Assembly: GCA_027625225.1 (NCBI GenBank) | Contig: JAQBWG010000104.1 | Location: forward strand, 1-6,941 | Origin: Chloroflexota bacterium | Lineage (GTDB): Bacteria; Chloroflexota; Dehalococcoidia; Lucifugimonadales; VGZR01 | Direction of reading: 5' to 3' | Length of the DNA stretch: 6,941 nt | Shown here: positions 5,763-6,941 of the stretch, piece after piece | Layout: each line of letters opens with the position of its first letter | Position numbering within the stretch: position 1 is the first letter of the stretch | Notes under the pieces: generated by a model | What the model saw: the letters and a program-made list of their open reading frames with translations, nothing else | What the model was told of the DNA's origin: nothing | Database searches by the model: none | Program-made: the position numbers and the translations under genes

Positions 5763-6788
5763 ATGTTTGAACAAGAACCAGGACGTCCACATATGGGCTC
5801 TGGATTGCGCTTACCTATGCTGGCGAAGCAGCCTAATGTCACCTGGGCAATCATCGCCGTCAATGTGTTGATGTGGTTGCTTATGACGGCGGTGGGTAGT
5901 TCGGAGAACACCGGGACGCTGCTGCAGTTCGGGGCGATGTTCGGGCCGTATATAGCCGCCAAAGGAGAATACTGGCGACTGTTTACAGCGATGTTCCTAC
6001 ACGCTGGTCTGTTGCATCTTGGCTTGAATATGTTCGGTTTGTGGATATTCGGCCGGATGGTCGAAGGGTTGTTCGGGCATGTGCGGTTCGCGGTAATTTA
6101 CGTGATCGCAGGTCTGGCAGGGAGCGTAGTCAGCTATCTGTTGAATCAGGAGACGGTGGCGGTAGGTGCGAGCGGTGCGGTGTTCGGTGTGTTGGGTGCA
6201 ACGGCGGCGTTTTTCATATCGCAGCGTCAGCTACTCGGTCGTTTGGCTCAACGGAATATTACGACCCTTGCAATGCTTGTAGGCATCAACCTGCTGTTCG
6301 GGTTTTTCTGGCCGGGAATAGACAACTGGGCGCATCTGGGCGGCCTGGCGGGCGGCCTGGCGATTGGTTATGTGCTGTCACCACGATACGAGTTGAAGCG
6401 GGACGTTATGGGCATGCCGATGGCCCTTGTGGAGCAGCGAAAGCCGCTACGCCATTTGAAGTGGGTGGTGCCGGTGTCGGTTGTGGTGGTGGCGCTGGGT
6501 GTAGTGCTGGGAAACATGGTGCAGTCGGATAGTGCGCTGTCGGAGGCGATTAGGGCCGAGCGTGCGTTCGACGACGGTGATTTGGAGACGGCGTTGGCTC
6601 ATGCGGAAAGGGCTATCGAACTTTCGCCGGAGACGGGCGGGGCGTACTATGTACGCGCGCTCATCCGGGAGGATTGGGGAGATCGAGTGGGGGCTGTGGA
6701 CGATGCCGTAAGGGCTGTGCGACTTGGTGATAGTGAGACTAGCTCCAAGGCACAGGAACTCTTGATAAGGTTGAGGCTGGAGGGCTAA
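5763..6788 (+). CDS. Rhomboid family intramembrane serine protease with C-terminal TPR-like tail
   Basis: Rhomboids cut transmembrane segments of membrane proteins within the bilayer. Predicted membrane helices lie at about 27-44, 76-95, 105-126, 134-153, 164-183, 189-205 and 233-251. The catalytic Ser-His dyad is S137 (GASGAVFG) and H191 (WAHLGGLAGG); H85 and N89 (HLGLNMFG) supply the oxyanion-side residues, and the WR motif before helix 2 is present (WRLFTAMFLHAG). After the seventh helix, residues about 255-341 are helical with TPR-like character (ALAHAERAIELSPETGGAYYVRALI). Bacillus subtilis GluP (YqgP) also combines a rhomboid core with C-terminal TPRs. With a cytosolic N-terminus and seven helices, the tail would be outside the membrane. 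A stop at 5760-5762 directly precedes the ATG at 5763, which has no ribosome site; ATG 5793 has AGGA nine bases upstream and may be the true start, removing ten residues. The 48-base gap from the PHP gene could allow separate expression. Confidence 0.92.
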   Translation: MFEQEPGRPHMGSGLRLPMLAKQPNVTWAIIAVNVLMWLLMTAVGSSENTGTLLQFGAMFGPYIAAKGEYWRLFTAMFLHAGLLHLGLNMFGLWIFGRMVEGLFGHVRFAVIYVIAGLAGSVVSYLLNQETVAVGASGAVFGVLGATAAFFISQRQLLGRLAQRNITTLAMLVGINLLFGFFWPGIDNWAHLGGLAGGLAIGYVLSPRYELKRDVMGMPMALVEQRKPLRHLKWVVPVSVVVVALGVVLGNMVQSDSALSEAIRAERAFDDGDLETALAHAERAIELSPETGGAYYVRALIREDWGDRVGAVDDAVRAVRLGDSETSSKAQELLIRLRLEG

Positions 6789-6804
6789 AGCTACTTTCGA
6801 ATAC

Positions 6805-6810
6805 TGAGGT
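6805..6810 (+). promoter_or_regulatory. Ribosome binding site deciding a TTG start
   Basis: TGAGGT ends six bases before the TTG at 6817. Its TGA (6805-6807) is also an in-frame stop upstream of that TTG, so no earlier start is possible for the following gene. Together these make TTG 6817 the best start. Confidence 0.65.
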
Positions 6811-6816
6811 TACATA

Positions 6817-6941
6817 TTGCTGAGGCTAGGATGGTTTTCGACAGGACGAGGTGAGGGGTCGCGGGGGTTTCTGGAACTCGTCCACGAACAGATAGAAACA
6901 GGAAAACTCGATGCCTCGTTCGAGTTTGTGTTTACGAATCG
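6817..6941 (+). CDS. PurN-like formyltransferase, N-terminal end (partial, 3' end outside window)
   Basis: The first 41 residues of an open frame run off the window edge. The sequence LGWFSTGRGEGSRGFLELV, followed by IETGKLDASFEFVFTN, fits the N-terminal fold of phosphoribosylglycinamide formyltransferase: a first beta strand and phosphate-binding loop, then a helix and the next strand ending in FVFTNR. PurN transfers a formyl group from 10-formyl-tetrahydrofolate to GAR in purine synthesis. The classic PurN loop reads SGNGSN; the STGRGEGSR form here belongs to a divergent subgroup that I associate with Chloroflexota. The start is TTG at 6817 with TGAGGT six bases upstream; the gap from the rhomboid stop is 28 bases and shows no terminator, so read-through is likely. 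The formyl-transfer site residues lie beyond the window, so substrate specificity cannot be judged. Confidence 0.7.
   Translation, partial: MLRLGWFSTGRGEGSRGFLELVHEQIETGKLDASFEFVFTN

Noticed and set aside
6339..6362. Perfect tandem duplication of a 12-base unit (GGCGGCCTGGCG twice)
   Set aside because: It encodes GGLAGGLA just after the catalytic His, in the Gly-rich helix usual in rhomboids, so protein constraint explains it.
6041..6532. 163-codon open frame on the + strand inside the rhomboid gene
   Set aside because: It is a shifted frame across the rhomboid catalytic region, with no domain of its own.
1..6941. CRISPR array, tRNA, rRNA, insertion sequence or phage module
   Set aside because: I saw no regular spaced repeats, no tRNA-like cloverleaf and no transposase. 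The tyrosine recombinase is a Xer type within a housekeeping operon, with no attachment-site-flanked cargo.

Overview
The window looks like ordinary bacterial chromosome, moderately GC-rich and densely coding, with every supported gene on the + strand. Gene order and protein style point to Chloroflexota, most likely a Dehalococcoidia/SAR202-type lineage. This is an inference from the EF-P loop type, the FSTGRGEGSR-type formyltransferase and the style of the intergenic repeats; no rRNA or other marker in the window settles it.

Layout: (1) 1-200 is the zinc-ribbon C-terminus of DNA topoisomerase I. (2) 201-515 is noncoding, with two palindromic elements that look like dispersed repeats, several G tracts and an AT-rich stretch just before the next gene. 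(3) 516-5714 is a very tight run of seven genes: a Xer tyrosine recombinase, type II dehydroquinate dehydratase (aroQ), an M24 metallopeptidase, elongation factor P (efp), the large and small subunits of exonuclease VII (xseA, xseB) and a PHP-domain phosphoesterase. Junctions are 4-base overlaps or gaps of 1-4 bases, so this is almost certainly one translationally coupled operon. (4) After a 48-base gap comes a rhomboid intramembrane protease with a seventh membrane helix and a C-terminal TPR-like tail (5763-6788). (5) 6817-6941 is the start of a PurN-like formyltransferase, cut by the window edge.

The genes are mostly housekeeping: DNA topology and chromosome dimer resolution (topA, xer), the shikimate pathway (aroQ), proline-related peptide turnover and polyproline translation (M24 peptidase, EF-P), single-strand DNA degradation (XseA/XseB), membrane proteolysis (rhomboid) and purine synthesis (purN-like). 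The aroQ, M24, efp order, the xseA-xseB pair and a xerC near topA echo arrangements in Bacillus subtilis, so much of this is probably an old conserved neighbourhood. I see no clear evidence of a new defence or mobile system. The points most worth a second look are the EF-P loop, where glutamine replaces the usual modified residue, the PHP protein locked into the exonuclease VII operon, the rhomboid-TPR architecture, the short XseA coiled-coil region and the repeat-laden gap after topA.
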